Counted from the first letter of the stretch, positions 44,414 to 53,785 are shown. The stretch is 64,000 bases of DNA from Scytonema hofmannii PCC 7110 (GCF_000346485.2 NZ_KQ976354.1:4367436-4431435), one strand, 5' to 3'. Numbers and translations are program-made. Notes: generated from the letters alone by a model not told the origin.

Positions 44414-45214
44414 ATGGAGCTAGCATTAATAAAGCTAGGAGGGTCTCTCATTACAGATAAGGATAAACCTTACACTGCTCGACCCGAAGTGATGCAACGA
44501 TTGGCTAGAGAAATAAATTATATACGGAATCAAAATCCTAATCTCAAATTAATTATTGGCAATGGAGCAGGTTCTTTTGGTCATCAGTCAGCAAAGAAGT
44601 ACAACACTATCGAGGGTTTTATCTCTCCTTATGAAAAGTTAGGATTTTGCCTGGTACATCAAGATGTTTTAGACCTCAATCTGCTACTAGCTAAGATTTT
44701 ATTGCAAACAGGTTTACCAGTGGTTAGCCTACCTCCTTTAACAATGGCGATCGCTAAGAATAAGAAGCTATTGGAAAGCAACTTTTCATCTGTAGAGAAT
44801 AGTCTAGCTGCAGATTTGATTCCTTTAGTTTTTGGTGATGTTGTTTTGGATAAGGCAATTGGCGGTACTATCCTCTCTACAGATACTTTGTTAGCAGAAT
44901 TGGCTAAATATTTCTTATTCCAAAATAAATACAAAATTATTTTAATTAATGCTGGAGATTATCCAGGAGTACGCGATCGCAATGGAAAAGTCATTTCTCT
45001 TATTACCAAAAGTAACTATTCTGAAGTCGAAGCAGCTTTAGGTTTAAGCCATTCAGTAGATGTCACTGGTGGAATGAAAAAGAAAGTAGAGGAGTTTTTA
45101 GCTATTTCTAGTCTAGGAATTGATTGCTGGATTATTGATGGAAATATTTCAGACAATCTAGTTCAGGCTGTTTTAGGAAAACCAACTTCAGGAACACTCA
45201 TTCGAGAATTTTAG
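44414..45214 (+). CDS. Isopentenyl phosphate kinase-like protein (amino acid kinase fold)
   Basis: 266 aa. N-terminal ALIKLGGSLITDKDKPYTAR, then LKLIIGNGAGSFGHQSAKKY, and later DVTGGMKKKVEEFL. These match the isopentenyl phosphate kinase branch of the amino acid kinase family, including the GAGSFGH loop. IPK makes isopentenyl diphosphate from isopentenyl phosphate in archaea and plants. Cyanobacteria use the MEP pathway and should not need it, so a salvage or specialised terpenoid role is possible. Other members of the fold (for example fosfomycin or aspartate kinases) are less likely. It stands between TA-type loci. Confidence 0.75.
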   Translation: MELALIKLGGSLITDKDKPYTARPEVMQRLAREINYIRNQNPNLKLIIGNGAGSFGHQSAKKYNTIEGFISPYEKLGFCLVHQDVLDLNLLLAKILLQTGLPVVSLPPLTMAIAKNKKLLESNFSSVENSLAADLIPLVFGDVVLDKAIGGTILSTDTLLAELAKYFLFQNKYKIILINAGDYPGVRDRNGKVISLITKSNYSEVEAALGLSHSVDVTGGMKKKVEEFLAISSLGIDCWIIDGNISDNLVQAVLGKPTSGTLIREF

Positions 45215-45430
45215 TGATTGAAAGAATATATCTGCTTCTTCCTTGGTTTTCTTTGCATTTGGTAGTGTTCACAAAAAGAAGTTAATGGAGTAGCTACAGT
45301 AGCGACCGCACGAACAACATCACGCCTTATAATTCTTTACAAAATTAATATAAAGTGATTTGCTATTAAGCAAATAAATGTAATTTATTCTAATTTATGA
45401 TAGAATATAAAAAATCAATGAAAGTAAAAA

Positions 45431-45820
45431 ATGAGCAATCAAATAACTATTACTTTGCCAGATGAAGTTTACAAACGAGCCGAACATTTTGCACGACTTG
45501 CCAACCGGGATATAGCTAGTATCATAGCTGATACTATCCAATTTGGAATTCCATCAATTAGTATGATAGCAGCAGCTTTTGAACCTATATCCGCACTCTC
45601 TAATGAGCAGGTTATGGCTTTGACGGAATTGCAGATGGAATCTGAACAAGATGCTCGTTTAAGTGAGTTGCTAGATCGACAGCAGGCAGGTATCATGACT
45701 GAGGTAGAATATTCAGAATTGCAAGCCTTAATGCAAATTTATCAAGAATTACTACTACGAAAAGCGACTGCATTAAGCGAAGCCGTGAAACGTGGGTTGA
45801 TGGAACCTTTAAACTCATGA
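45431..45820 (+). CDS. Ribbon-helix-helix-like protein, putative partner of the HNH gene
   Basis: 129 aa. The N terminus (QITITLPDEVYKRAEHFARL then ANRDIASIIADTI) has the look of a ribbon-helix-helix DNA-binding domain. The C-terminal helices (QDARLSELLDRQQAGIMTEV, then YSELQALMQIYQELLLRKAT) align with the end of the protein at 41416. Its stop overlaps the HNH start (ATGA), so the two are coupled. I infer an antitoxin or regulator role for the HNH protein. Confidence 0.78.
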   Translation: MSNQITITLPDEVYKRAEHFARLANRDIASIIADTIQFGIPSISMIAAAFEPISALSNEQVMALTELQMESEQDARLSELLDRQQAGIMTEVEYSELQALMQIYQELLLRKATALSEAVKRGLMEPLNS

Positions 45821-46254
45821 GTTCTAGCAAAATAGCTAAAGAAGTTCGAGAAAGAGTACGAGCACAGGCTAATAATCAATGTGGTTATTGCCGAAGTCTA
45901 CAAAAATCTGTGTTGGGAATTCTGGAAATTGAACACATAATTCCAAAGGCTTTAGGTGGTAGCGATGATGAAGAAAACCTATGGCTTTCCTGTAGATTAT
46001 GCAATGGATTTAAAGGTACTCAAATTTATGCACAAGACCCTGTAACAAACTGTAAGGTTAGGCTGTTTAATCCACGGTATCAAAAATGGTCTGAACATTT
46101 TAGTTGGACAAACAACGGTACACATATCATGGGTCTGACTCCAGGCGGTCGTGCAACTATTTTAGCATTACAACTTAACAATACTTATGCATTAAGTGTT
46201 AGGCAAGCATGGGTTTCTGCAGGTTGGCATCCACCCCAAGATGATTTAGACTAA
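45817..46254 (+). CDS. HNH endonuclease
   Basis: 145 aa. Zinc-binding CGYC (22-25) and CRLC (59-62) frame the HNH core: LEIEHIIPKALGGSDDEENL (His40 the likely general base) and ending LCNGFKG. The C-terminal part (HFSWTNNGTHIMGLTPGGRA, ATILALQLNN, RQAWVSAGWHPP) is a separate conserved block. HNH enzymes cut DNA; with a coupled antitoxin-like gene, a toxin or defence role is plausible but not shown. This is the only intact copy; remnants lie at 41280 and 43676. Its end overlaps the convergent gene by nine bases. Confidence 0.88.
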   Translation: MSSSKIAKEVRERVRAQANNQCGYCRSLQKSVLGILEIEHIIPKALGGSDDEENLWLSCRLCNGFKGTQIYAQDPVTNCKVRLFNPRYQKWSEHFSWTNNGTHIMGLTPGGRATILALQLNNTYALSVRQAWVSAGWHPPQDDLD

Positions 46255-47736
46255 TTGCTGAAATAACCCCATCAATTTACGTTTGCGAGCGTGAATTTCC
46301 ATGAGATGAGCTTTATAAGCCAACCACTCTACTTGCCTTCCAGACTCTAAATAAGCAATACGTGCTTTTTTAAGCCATGCTACTGCAGCATCGTAATGTT
46401 CAGCCTTACCTGCATCCATAATTGATTCAGCGTAACGACACGCATTTGTAATTACCCATTGAGGATTGTGAGTTGTAGCAGCTTGCATAACTCTATGAAC
46501 TAACTCTAAATCGTACATATTACGTTCAGAGACAGTAGCGATCGCATCATCAATCAATCCTTCATACAAAAATATATCAACTTTTGCCTTTTCTAATCCC
46601 CAACGTTTATGAGTATCAAGTATTTGTAACAACTCCGTTTTTACACCTTCCCATTTTTCTCCAGCCAAGTCCTCCATTATCCTGTAATCAGCAAAAGTAG
46701 GTATAGCTTGAAAAGCACTCTTTCTGGCAAATAAAGCAACTTGCTTATCTCTCAACCCCTCAGCTAAATCGCTTGTCCAGATTCCCAAGTCATACTGACA
46801 ATTCCCCGGTAATTTCAATCCCTCTTGAGCAATATGTAATGCTTGTTGCAGTGATTCCTGTTCCTTCAGGGTTTTCGCTAAGGCAAAAGCTTCTTCCATT
46901 GAAGACATTTGAGTTTGGGCTGCATCCATTGCTTCTTCAATTCGACCTAATCGACCAAGCATTGTTAAATAACGTTCGGTTTGTCCTTCTGCTTGTGCCA
47001 AATACAAGTACTCTTCGTAACGTTCCTCACGCTCAAGAATTTTCAACCGAATCAATGCCAAATCATCAGCACAATCTGGTGGTTCTCCTTCCCAAACCCC
47101 ATTTGCAGTAATCTTACCCTGAAGAACCTCTATCAGAAGCGGGTCATTCCAACCTTGACGCAAAGCCTCTAAAGCAAGTTCAAAATCAGCATCCCACTCA
47201 TTCTGCCAAGTTTCTAAATTGACCTGGATATCCACTTTTTCCTCTGGTATCAGTTCAGTAGTGAGAATTGCTTCACACCACGCATCATTCAATACTGATA
47301 CTATTTCTTCATTTTCAGCGCCATATTCTTCTACGTCAATCCAGTTATCCACACAAGTCGAAGTAATTGCTTCTAGAATAACAAGAGCATTGTTACTATC
47401 TCCCCGTTCGCACAAATCCACAGCAGATTGTACTACACTATACAACTCTTCACTAATGGGGTCTTCTTCATAACCATCTTCCATATAGCGTGCTGCATCC
47501 CGAAGAATTTGGCGCACTTGTTGTCGATAAGGTTTCGGATCGACAGTGGTAATGTGACGTTTCAGTTCTGAAGGTGTTTTATTGACAACAGGATGAGTCA
47601 TCAAACTAACATGATGCTTAATTTCTGCCATCAATTCGGGATGCTTTGCCACCAGTTCTTGTACCAACCGTTGCGTTTGCACGTGGTCAAGACAATCTAG
47701 CAGTTTTTCTAAGGAGGAATGCTGTTCCATAGACAT
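46246..47736 (-). CDS. Homologue of the C-terminal part of SWIM zinc finger proteins, without the finger
   Basis: 496 aa, all helical. The text (LEKLLDCLDHVQTQRLVQEL, RQQVRQILRDAARYMEDGYE, ALVILEAITSTCVDNWIDVE, EAFALAKTLKEQESLQQALH and ARKRKLMGLFQQLV) follows, as I recall it, the long alpha-solenoid tail of cyanobacterial SWIM-domain proteins. No CxCx(n)CxH SWIM motif is present and none is found in the gap upstream. It is either a free-standing scaffold or a split or truncated protein. TPR-like packing is likely. Function unknown. Confidence 0.7.
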   Translation of the reverse strand: MSMEQHSSLEKLLDCLDHVQTQRLVQELVAKHPELMAEIKHHVSLMTHPVVNKTPSELKRHITTVDPKPYRQQVRQILRDAARYMEDGYEEDPISEELYSVVQSAVDLCERGDSNNALVILEAITSTCVDNWIDVEEYGAENEEIVSVLNDAWCEAILTTELIPEEKVDIQVNLETWQNEWDADFELALEALRQGWNDPLLIEVLQGKITANGVWEGEPPDCADDLALIRLKILEREERYEEYLYLAQAEGQTERYLTMLGRLGRIEEAMDAAQTQMSSMEEAFALAKTLKEQESLQQALHIAQEGLKLPGNCQYDLGIWTSDLAEGLRDKQVALFARKSAFQAIPTFADYRIMEDLAGEKWEGVKTELLQILDTHKRWGLEKAKVDIFLYEGLIDDAIATVSERNMYDLELVHRVMQAATTHNPQWVITNACRYAESIMDAGKAEHYDAAVAWLKKARIAYLESGRQVEWLAYKAHLMEIHARKRKLMGLFQQLV

Positions 47737-47772
47737 CGAAATTCATCTTGAGAGTAGCTTACTGACTAACAT

Positions 47773-47863
47773 AGGACTTACGCACGCTCTACGAAATCTT
47801 GGCGCTCTTGGCGTCTTGGCGGTTCAATAAATTAGGGTTTCTGGCAATTTTTGCGTAAGTCCT
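47773..47863. mobile_element. 91-bp MITE-like element, copy 2
   Basis: Perfect 12-bp inverted ends AGGACTTACGCA and TGCGTAAGTCCT; same length as copy 1 at 9865 and about 86 of 91 bases alike by eye when reversed. It lies in the divergent promoter region between two genes. Confidence 0.85.
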
Positions 47864-47939
47864 GTAACAATATCACCTTTTATAATTCACTAATTGTTTA
47901 CACTAGCAATATGGTAACAAATTACATCCCCATTCCTCT

Positions 47940-48569
47940 ATGACTCAAGTTATCCAAGCCAGTGAACTAACATTGAGTGATGTTGAAAATCAATTTAACC
48001 TCCGCCAAGTTATCAACGACTCCACCTTTTTTTATGAATGGCAGAATGATTTACCAGAATTGAGTCAGTCAGAAAGAGATGCCTTGGAGCGAGTGAAAAC
48101 TGAGTTTCTCTATTTGAATAAATACTCCATGTTAGAGGACTTAGTCAAAATGGTGGTACTTTCACCTCTACTATCCCTAGCAGGATTTTATCGTCCTCCA
48201 ATTCGTCCGGTTCTGGAAAAACGAGTAGATGTTGCATTACAAGATGAGAACAAAACAGCTTGGGGACGAATTGATATTTTAGTGTTACAGCAGCAAGTTT
48301 GGGTAACAGTTATTGAGTCAAAACAAGCAGGGTTCTCTCTTAAGGATGCAACAGCCCAAGCATTATTCTATATGATGGCAAATCCCAATCCCGAACAACC
48401 AACCTTTGGTTTAGTAACGAATGGAAGTCATTTTACGTTTATTAAACTCATACGTAATACAGTATCTCAATATGCATTTTCACCTGAATTTTCCTTGTTT
48501 CGACCTGATAATGAGCTATGTTGTGTTCTTAGGATTTTAAAACGCTTTACTGATTTGAAATACACGTAG
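47940..48569 (+). CDS. PD-(D/E)XK-type nuclease-like protein (HsdR N-terminal-like)
   Basis: 209 aa. The middle reads GRIDILVLQQQVWVTVIESK, that is an acidic residue (Asp in RIDI) followed by the ExK signature, as in the N-terminal nuclease domain of type I restriction R subunits. It ends in a strand-rich block (PTFGLVTNGSHFTFIKL) also seen in that family. No ATPase or methylase genes are nearby, so a full restriction system is absent. Such solo proteins are common in cyanobacteria. Activity is unproved. Confidence 0.72.
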   Translation: MTQVIQASELTLSDVENQFNLRQVINDSTFFYEWQNDLPELSQSERDALERVKTEFLYLNKYSMLEDLVKMVVLSPLLSLAGFYRPPIRPVLEKRVDVALQDENKTAWGRIDILVLQQQVWVTVIESKQAGFSLKDATAQALFYMMANPNPEQPTFGLVTNGSHFTFIKLIRNTVSQYAFSPEFSLFRPDNELCCVLRILKRFTDLKYT

Positions 48570-48597
48570 GTAGGGCTATGCCGCACACAAGCTTTAT

Positions 48598-48620
48598 GTG
48601 GTGGGCAATGCCCACCCTAC
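48598..48620. repeat. Dispersed palindrome (GGGCAATGCCC)
   Basis: GTGGTGGGCAATGCCCACCC followed by TAC, 29 bases after a stop codon. It resembles other palindromes of the window and may end the upstream transcript. Confidence 0.6.
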
Positions 48621-48797
48621 ATTACACATTACTTTGGTTTTTTGGTAATGTATGTTACACTTTGGAAAATACTATTAATTTTGCCCCTAGTATCTTAAGT
48701 CATAATCTCGATCGCGCAACGGCACAATAATGAATACTTGCGCTGATCGTTTGGTCAGTTAAAAATAAAGTTGGTGAATGCACGCGGGGAGATTAAC

Positions 48798-50225
48798 GTG
48801 AGTGAAGGGTTCGATTACGATTTAGTGATTTTAGGCGCTGGAGTGGGCGGACATGGCGCTGCTCTACATGCCGTTAGCTGTGGTCTTAAAACAGCGATTG
48901 TCGAAGCGGCGGACATGGGAGGAACTTGTGTTAACCGAGGCTGCATTCCATCCAAGGCTCTGTTAGCAGCATCTGGGCGAGTGCGGGAATTACGTAATGC
49001 TCATCACCTCAAGTCCCTGGGTATTCAATTGGGAAACGTTGAGTTTGATAGACGCTTAATTGCCGATCATGCCAACAATCTTGTGGCGAAAATTCAAGGT
49101 GATTTAACTAATAGCCTGAAGCGCCTGAGTGTCGATATTATTCGTGGGTGGGGTAAAGTCGCAGGGACACAAAAAGTCACTGTCACAACAGATAGCGGTG
49201 AAAAAACTATTACGGCAAAAGATATTATTCTTTCCTCCGGCTCTGTACCCTTTGTTCCTCCCGGTATTCAAGTAGATGGCAAAACTGTTTTCACAAGCGA
49301 CCAAGCGGTAAAACTAGAATCATTACCAGACTGGGTAGCAATTATTGGCAGTGGTTACATCGGATTGGAATTTTCTGATGTTTACTCGGCATTGGGCAGT
49401 GAAATCACCATGGTAGAAGCTTTAGACCAACTTATGCCGGGATTTGACCGCGATATTGCCAAACTTGCGGAACGGGTTCTCATTACGAATCGCGACATTG
49501 AAACCTATGTAGGAATATACGCCAAAAAAGTGATTCCCGGTTCACCTGTCATTATTGAGTTAGCTAATTTCAAAACCAAAGAAGATGTGGGTGTATTGGA
49601 AGTCGATGCTTGCTTGGTAGCAACCGGACGCATTCCAGCTACGCAAAACTTGGGTTTAGAATCTGTAGGCGTGGAACTTGACCGCCGGAATTATATTCCA
49701 GTTAACAATAATATGGCTGTGCTATCTACTGGTGAACCAGTACCAAATTTGTGGGCTATCGGGGACGCTACTGGTAAGATGATGCTTGCCCATGCTGCTT
49801 CGGCTCAAGGGATTGTAGCTGTAGAAAATATTTGCGGGCGTCATAAAGAAATAGACTATCCCAGCATTCCCGCCGCAGCGTTTACTCACCCAGAAATTAG
49901 TTACGTTGGCATGACTGAAACGGCTGCTAAAGAAAAGGGTAGCGCAGAAGGATGGGCAGTAGGAACAACCAAGAGTTACTTCAAAGGCAATTCCAAAGCC
50001 CTAGCTGAAGGTGAAGCAGACGGTATGGCAAAGGTGATCTATCGCAAAGACACGGGCGAGGTTTTAGGCGTCCATATTTTTGGAATGCACGCTTCGGATA
50101 TTATCCATGAAGCCTCAGCAGCGATCGCCAACCGTCAATCCGTCCACACCCTTGCTTATCTGGTTCACGCCCACCCAACACTTTCTGAAGTGTTAGACGA
50201 AGCATACAAACGAGCAGTAGCTTAA
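48798..50225 (+). CDS. lpdA: Dihydrolipoamide dehydrogenase (E3)
   Basis: 475 aa from the GTG at 48798, which has GGGGAG 6 bases upstream; TTG 48771 and GTG 48774 are open but lack a site. FAD-binding [16 protein letters not shown], redox pair Cys44/Cys49 in [16 protein letters not shown]-binding [16 protein letters not shown], second FAD contact [15 protein letters not shown] and catalytic His in [13 protein letters not shown]. It serves the pyruvate dehydrogenase complex and, in cyanobacteria, glycine decarboxylase; there is no 2-oxoglutarate dehydrogenase role if the bypass at 22947 operates. trpC follows after a heptamer array. Confidence 0.95.
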   Translation: MSEGFDYDLVILGAGVGGHGAALHAVSCGLKTAIVEAADMGGTCVNRGCIPSKALLAASGRVRELRNAHHLKSLGIQLGNVEFDRRLIADHANNLVAKIQGDLTNSLKRLSVDIIRGWGKVAGTQKVTVTTDSGEKTITAKDIILSSGSVPFVPPGIQVDGKTVFTSDQAVKLESLPDWVAIIGSGYIGLEFSDVYSALGSEITMVEALDQLMPGFDRDIAKLAERVLITNRDIETYVGIYAKKVIPGSPVIIELANFKTKEDVGVLEVDACLVATGRIPATQNLGLESVGVELDRRNYIPVNNNMAVLSTGEPVPNLWAIGDATGKMMLAHAASAQGIVAVENICGRHKEIDYPSIPAAAFTHPEISYVGMTETAAKEKGSAEGWAVGTTKSYFKGNSKALAEGEADGMAKVIYRKDTGEVLGVHIFGMHASDIIHEASAAIANRQSVHTLAYLVHAHPTLSEVLDEAYKRAVA

Positions 50226-50226
50226 T

Positions 50227-50318
50227 TTGTCATTGGTCATTTGTCCTTTGTCCTTTGTACGGGATAAATGACCAATGACCAATGACCAATGACCAATGAC
50301 CAATGACCAATGACCAAT
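50227..50318. repeat. Heptamer array abutting the trpC start
   Basis: TTGTCATTGGTCATTTGTCC units, then AATGACC repeated about eight times. The second arm is complementary to the first. The last unit ends one base before the trpC ATG, so the array occupies the place of the ribosome site. Confidence 0.9.
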
Positions 50319-50319
50319 T

Positions 50320-51231
50320 ATGCAAATCCGTCGCCGTCGTCCTAATCCATCTGTGGCTGTTTCCATAATGCGGTATCAGGTTGCTGTGCCTGATGCTCAG
50401 CCAAACAATATCCTAGAGGAAATTGTTTGGCATAAAGAAGAAGAAGTTGATTTAATGCGGGAAAGGCTACCGCTACAAGAGTTACAGCGTCAAGTACTGG
50501 ATGCGCCTCCAACTCGTGATTTTATCGCTGCACTGCGTCAAGCAAAAACACAGCCAGCACTGATTGCTGAGGTAAAAAAAGCTTCTCCCAGTAAAGGGGT
50601 TTTAAGGGAGAATTTTGATCCAGTGGAAATTGCTCTAAAGTATCAACAAAGCGGTGCGATCTGTATTTCGGTACTGACTGATGAAAAGTTTTTCTCTGGT
50701 AGCTTTGAGAACTTAATCAAGGTTCGTGCTAAAGTAAATATACCGTTGCTGTGCAAGGAGTTTATTATATACCCTTACCAAATGTACAGAGCGCGTGTTG
50801 CGGGTGCAGATGCAGTCTTGTTGATTGCAGCAATACTGAGCGATCGCGATTTACAATACTTCATCAAAATTGCCAAAACCCTAAAAATGGCAGCTTTGAT
50901 TGAAGTTCATACTCTAGCAGAACTCGATCGCGTCTTAGCTCTTGATGGTGTGACCTTAGTAGGTATTAACAATCGCAATTTAGAAGATTTCTCCGTTAAT
51001 TTGCAAACCACCTGCGAACTTATAGCCGCAAGGAGCAACTTATTACAAGAGCGTAATATTCTAGTTGTGAGTGAGTCAGGATTCCACACCCCAGAAGATT
51101 TAGCAATAGTAGAATGTGCAGGAGTCTCTGGTGTCCTGATTGGAGAGTCTCTCGTAAAACATCCAGATCCAGGGGAAGCCATTACCAATCTCTTCGCTAA
51201 ATCTTCATCGCCTGCCAAATTAGGGCTTTAA
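50320..51231 (+). CDS. trpC: Indole-3-glycerol phosphate synthase
   Basis: 303 aa TIM barrel for the fourth step of tryptophan synthesis. Catalytic elements: Lys in [13 protein letters not shown], a conserved Glu and Lys in [38 protein letters not shown] and [13 protein letters not shown] with a phosphate-binding GVLIGESLV. The about 45-residue N-terminal extension starting [12 protein letters not shown] is normal for cyanobacterial forms, which supports the start at 50320 despite the lack of any Shine-Dalgarno. A downstream ATG at 50368 would lose part of it. Confidence 0.95.
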   Translation: MQIRRRRPNPSVAVSIMRYQVAVPDAQPNNILEEIVWHKEEEVDLMRERLPLQELQRQVLDAPPTRDFIAALRQAKTQPALIAEVKKASPSKGVLRENFDPVEIALKYQQSGAICISVLTDEKFFSGSFENLIKVRAKVNIPLLCKEFIIYPYQMYRARVAGADAVLLIAAILSDRDLQYFIKIAKTLKMAALIEVHTLAELDRVLALDGVTLVGINNRNLEDFSVNLQTTCELIAARSNLLQERNILVVSESGFHTPEDLAIVECAGVSGVLIGESLVKHPDPGEAITNLFAKSSSPAKLGL

Positions 51232-51401
51232 CCAAATCATTTTGGCTTATGTAACAATTTATTTAATGGCAAATCACCAAAAGGATAAAGAATAAAGGAT
51301 ACAGTAAGAAAGGTTTATGCCTCCCTATTCCTTCATCCTTTACACTTTATACTTTCTACTTCAGTAGACTTATCCAAAAATTGCAATCAAAAATTAACTA
51401 C

Positions 51402-51653
51402 ATGGAGCAAATTCCTCTGCCTTCACCTGTCCACTACGAACTTATACTGCAACTGCTAGAAAGGCAAACTCTCACAGCAGTCAGCAGCAACCCAACCCTA
51501 AGGAATCAGGTGAACCAGCTTATTATTAGTCTCAGAAAAGCCGTTGCACAACAAAAGCAATTAGAAGAAGCTTGTCAATCGTCCTTTATGGAAGTAGATC
51601 ATCGTTGGTCGCTCAATCATCTTAAAACCGAACAAGTTGTTACCCCTGATTGA
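51402..51653 (+). CDS. Small conserved protein (DUF5340-like)
   Basis: 83 aa from the ATG at 51402 (MEQIPLPSPVHYELILQLLE); a start at 51381 would add seven residues. It is helical: QLLERQTLTAVSSNPTLRNQ, then VNQLIISLRKAVAQQKQLEE. The start and the spacing match a small cyanobacterial family I recall as DUF5340. Function unknown. Confidence 0.72.
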   Translation: MEQIPLPSPVHYELILQLLERQTLTAVSSNPTLRNQVNQLIISLRKAVAQQKQLEEACQSSFMEVDHRWSLNHLKTEQVVTPD

Positions 51654-51770
51654 TGAAAAACTTCCATAAATGGTTCTTACAGGGCGATTAACTTCGCCTT
51701 CACTAAAACAATTCGCAATTCGCAATTGATTTTTCTTATTGATTGCAATTTGCGAATTTGTAAATATTAA

Positions 51771-51805
51771 CAGTGACCAGTGACCAGTGACCAGTGACCA
51801 GTGAG
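51771..51805. repeat. CAGTGAC tandem repeat, 5 copies
   Basis: Five heptamers, the last with a G at position 7. Complement of the GGTCACT unit at 10162. Confidence 0.95.
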
Positions 51806-52140
51806 CGATTATTAATAAATAAAATCAATTTATTTTTCTTTATAAATAAATTTTGCATATTGTATCGTATATTTACAGCAGTTTTCATCTAAATGAACCA
51901 CGCCGTTTGTAAGGGGCGCAATGCCTTGCACCCCTACGATTGTGGTCTATTTACCTGAAAATGGCTGTAGCTTGTCATTTGTTAAAATTTGACGATTTCT
52001 TACATTTCTTCATATAATAGTTTTTACCGCTGTATACTACTTACGCATCTTTGTTAACTAAAGAAATTTGTAATTATTTTTTGTTTTTTAATAATCTACT
52101 AACTACCAACTACCCACGACTAACTACCAACTAAACGAGA

Positions 52141-52166
52141 AAGCGGGCTGAATCATTCGCCCGCTT
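52141..52166. terminator. Stem-loop AAGCGGGC/GCCCGCTT
   Basis: An 8-bp perfect stem with a 10-base loop, about 120 bases past the end of the minus-strand DUF2949-like gene, with T-rich DNA around. It is a candidate terminator; direction is not certain. Confidence 0.4.
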
Positions 52167-52286
52167 CTCAGATTTATTCTGTTTGACAAAGTGATAAAGT
52201 CCGCAATTTATCACATTATGAATCAGCCTTTGTAAAAGGCAGGGCAAATCCCGCATAGTAGATTATCCTCAACGACCTCATCATCA

Positions 52287-52478
52287 CTATGCTGTTTCTA
52301 ACCAGTCATATATTTGTTCTAACTGGTCGATGGTAATTAAGCCATACTGCCAAAGAATCATGGGTAAAGGACCCGGATCTTGCTCTCGATGACGAAGAGC
52401 AACTGCCATGCAGGCTGTTGAGATTGCTAAATCTTCCTGCAGAAAATGAATAAACCTAGAATATGTTGATGGTGACAC
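52287..52478 (-). CDS. Small cyanobacterial protein (DUF2949-like)
   Basis: 63 aa from a GTG at 52478 with AAGG just upstream; the frame is open to 52586 but the added 36 residues do not fit the family. The text (SPSTYSRFIHFLQEDLAIST then ALRHREQDPGPLPMILWQYG and LEQIYDWLETA) matches what I recall of DUF2949. It is probably a short helical regulator. No known role. Confidence 0.78.
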   Translation of the reverse strand: MSPSTYSRFIHFLQEDLAISTACMAVALRHREQDPGPLPMILWQYGLITIDQLEQIYDWLETA

Positions 52479-52586
52479 CCTTATTGACCCCCTAAAATTT
52501 GCAATTGAAGTGTACTTAAGTATATCAAGTAAAAATTTTTCCGACACCGATGTGTTCTTAAATGCTAAATACGCATCGATAAACAC

Positions 52587-53227
52587 TTGTATCGGTTTTC
52601 TGATGTTCTTGAAAAAGGCGGCTTATATTGACTCAAACTTTTGTGCCATTAGCTTTTGAGTTTTAAATAGCACAAATTCTTGTTCAATTTAGCTTTATCC
52701 TTTCTACCTCAGTACCCCAGTTCGCTACAACTGCACTAAGAAAGATTCCTTAGATAATACTCCCTTAGTGACTACACTTTACACTTACGTCAAAAGAAAT
52801 ATCTTTTATAGTATTAATTCCAAATAACTGAAAATTGGAGTGATTCTACGAACTTGTAAAATTATGTACTAAGTCATGGTGTAGCCAGTAAACCGAATTT
52901 CTTCGATTTATTACGGATTACTCCGTTTCATCGCTACTTGGCGAGCCAAACCCGTCATCTGAATTTAAGGACAGCATCGCTTACTGAAAAGTATTGTATC
53001 AAATACTAGTCCTATAAAAATTTTCTTTACATATACGTAATAGTTTTTTTACAAATGCTTCACAGAGAAATTCTAATACTACTCGGATAAGAGGAAATTA
53101 GAACCCCAGTCAATAAGTGCAAAAGCGGAGTTCTGACACCTCAATTATCGTAATCCCTTGCAGTACTGGGGACGCATTGCCTTGCGCCTCTACAAAATCC
53201 TTGTTTGGAAATCCCCGAGCAAAAAAA
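52587..53227. other. Intergenic region, 641 bp
   Basis: AT-rich. From about 53100 it contains a degraded relative of the element at 36696 (GAACCCC..., GGAGTTCTGACACCTCAATT, CCCTTGCAGTACTGGGG). No gene recognised. Confidence 0.4.
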
Positions 53228-53785
53228 TCATTTCATCGAAGCACCGGACTTAAGAAAGTCAATTTTGACACGAGATCCTTCTTTCAAACCAAGTTCTGAT
53301 GCTCGCCCAGAACGTAGTTCAATAACTTGGTTAACTGGTGTTTCAGGACCGTAGGTAGGACAAGGAATGGTGTTACAGGGAGGAACAGAAACAGCAACGT
53401 ATTTTACAACACCATCAAGTATAAAGACCATATCGAGAGGAACAGGTACATTCTTCATCCAAAAACTAGCTTGAAAAGCTGACGGAAATTGAAAGAGCAT
53501 TCCGCGATCGTCAGGTAAAGCAGGTCGAAACATCAATCCCATTGCCTGCTCTTGGGGTGTCTGTGCTACTTCCAAATGAATCTTTGCACCATCAGGAACA
53601 ATTGCAACAGCTGAAATTGGTAACTGTTGACCTGCATTGGTTGTAAGTGGTACTTTCTCCTGATTCATTGGTGCTTGAGTTTGAGAACTAGGAGTAGCTG
53701 TAGGAGAAACTGCTGATGTCTGAGTCGAACAACTCATCAGCAATACACTCAAAACTATTGATAGCACGCATAACCAATTTATCAT
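53228..53785 (-). CDS. DUF192-family lipoprotein
   Basis: 185 aa. A lipoprotein signal with LLMSC (Cys19) precedes a Ser/Thr/Pro-rich linker. The DUF192 domain (about 65-180) shows VAQTPQEQAMGLMFRPALPD, GMLFQFPSAFQASFWMKNVP, PLDMVFILDG and VIELRSGRASELGLKEG. The fold is known from structures in other species, but its role is not. Heptamer repeats adjoin its start. Confidence 0.88.
   Translation of the reverse strand: MINWLCVLSIVLSVLLMSCSTQTSAVSPTATPSSQTQAPMNQEKVPLTTNAGQQLPISAVAIVPDGAKIHLEVAQTPQEQAMGLMFRPALPDDRGMLFQFPSAFQASFWMKNVPVPLDMVFILDGVVKYVAVSVPPCNTIPCPTYGPETPVNQVIELRSGRASELGLKEGSRVKIDFLKSGASMK

Larger units (their letters stand above)
51654..52286. other. Intergenic region, 633 bp
   Basis: It holds a hairpin of AATTCGCAATTG and CAATTTGCGAATT (about 51712-51759), five CAGTGAC repeats, a GGGGCGCAATGCCTTGCACC palindrome (about 51915-51935) and a stem-loop at 52141. 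No gene recognised. Confidence 0.45.

Noticed and set aside
47940-48569. Type I restriction system
   Set aside because: Only an HsdR N-terminal-like nuclease fold is present; no translocase, methylase or specificity gene is in the window.
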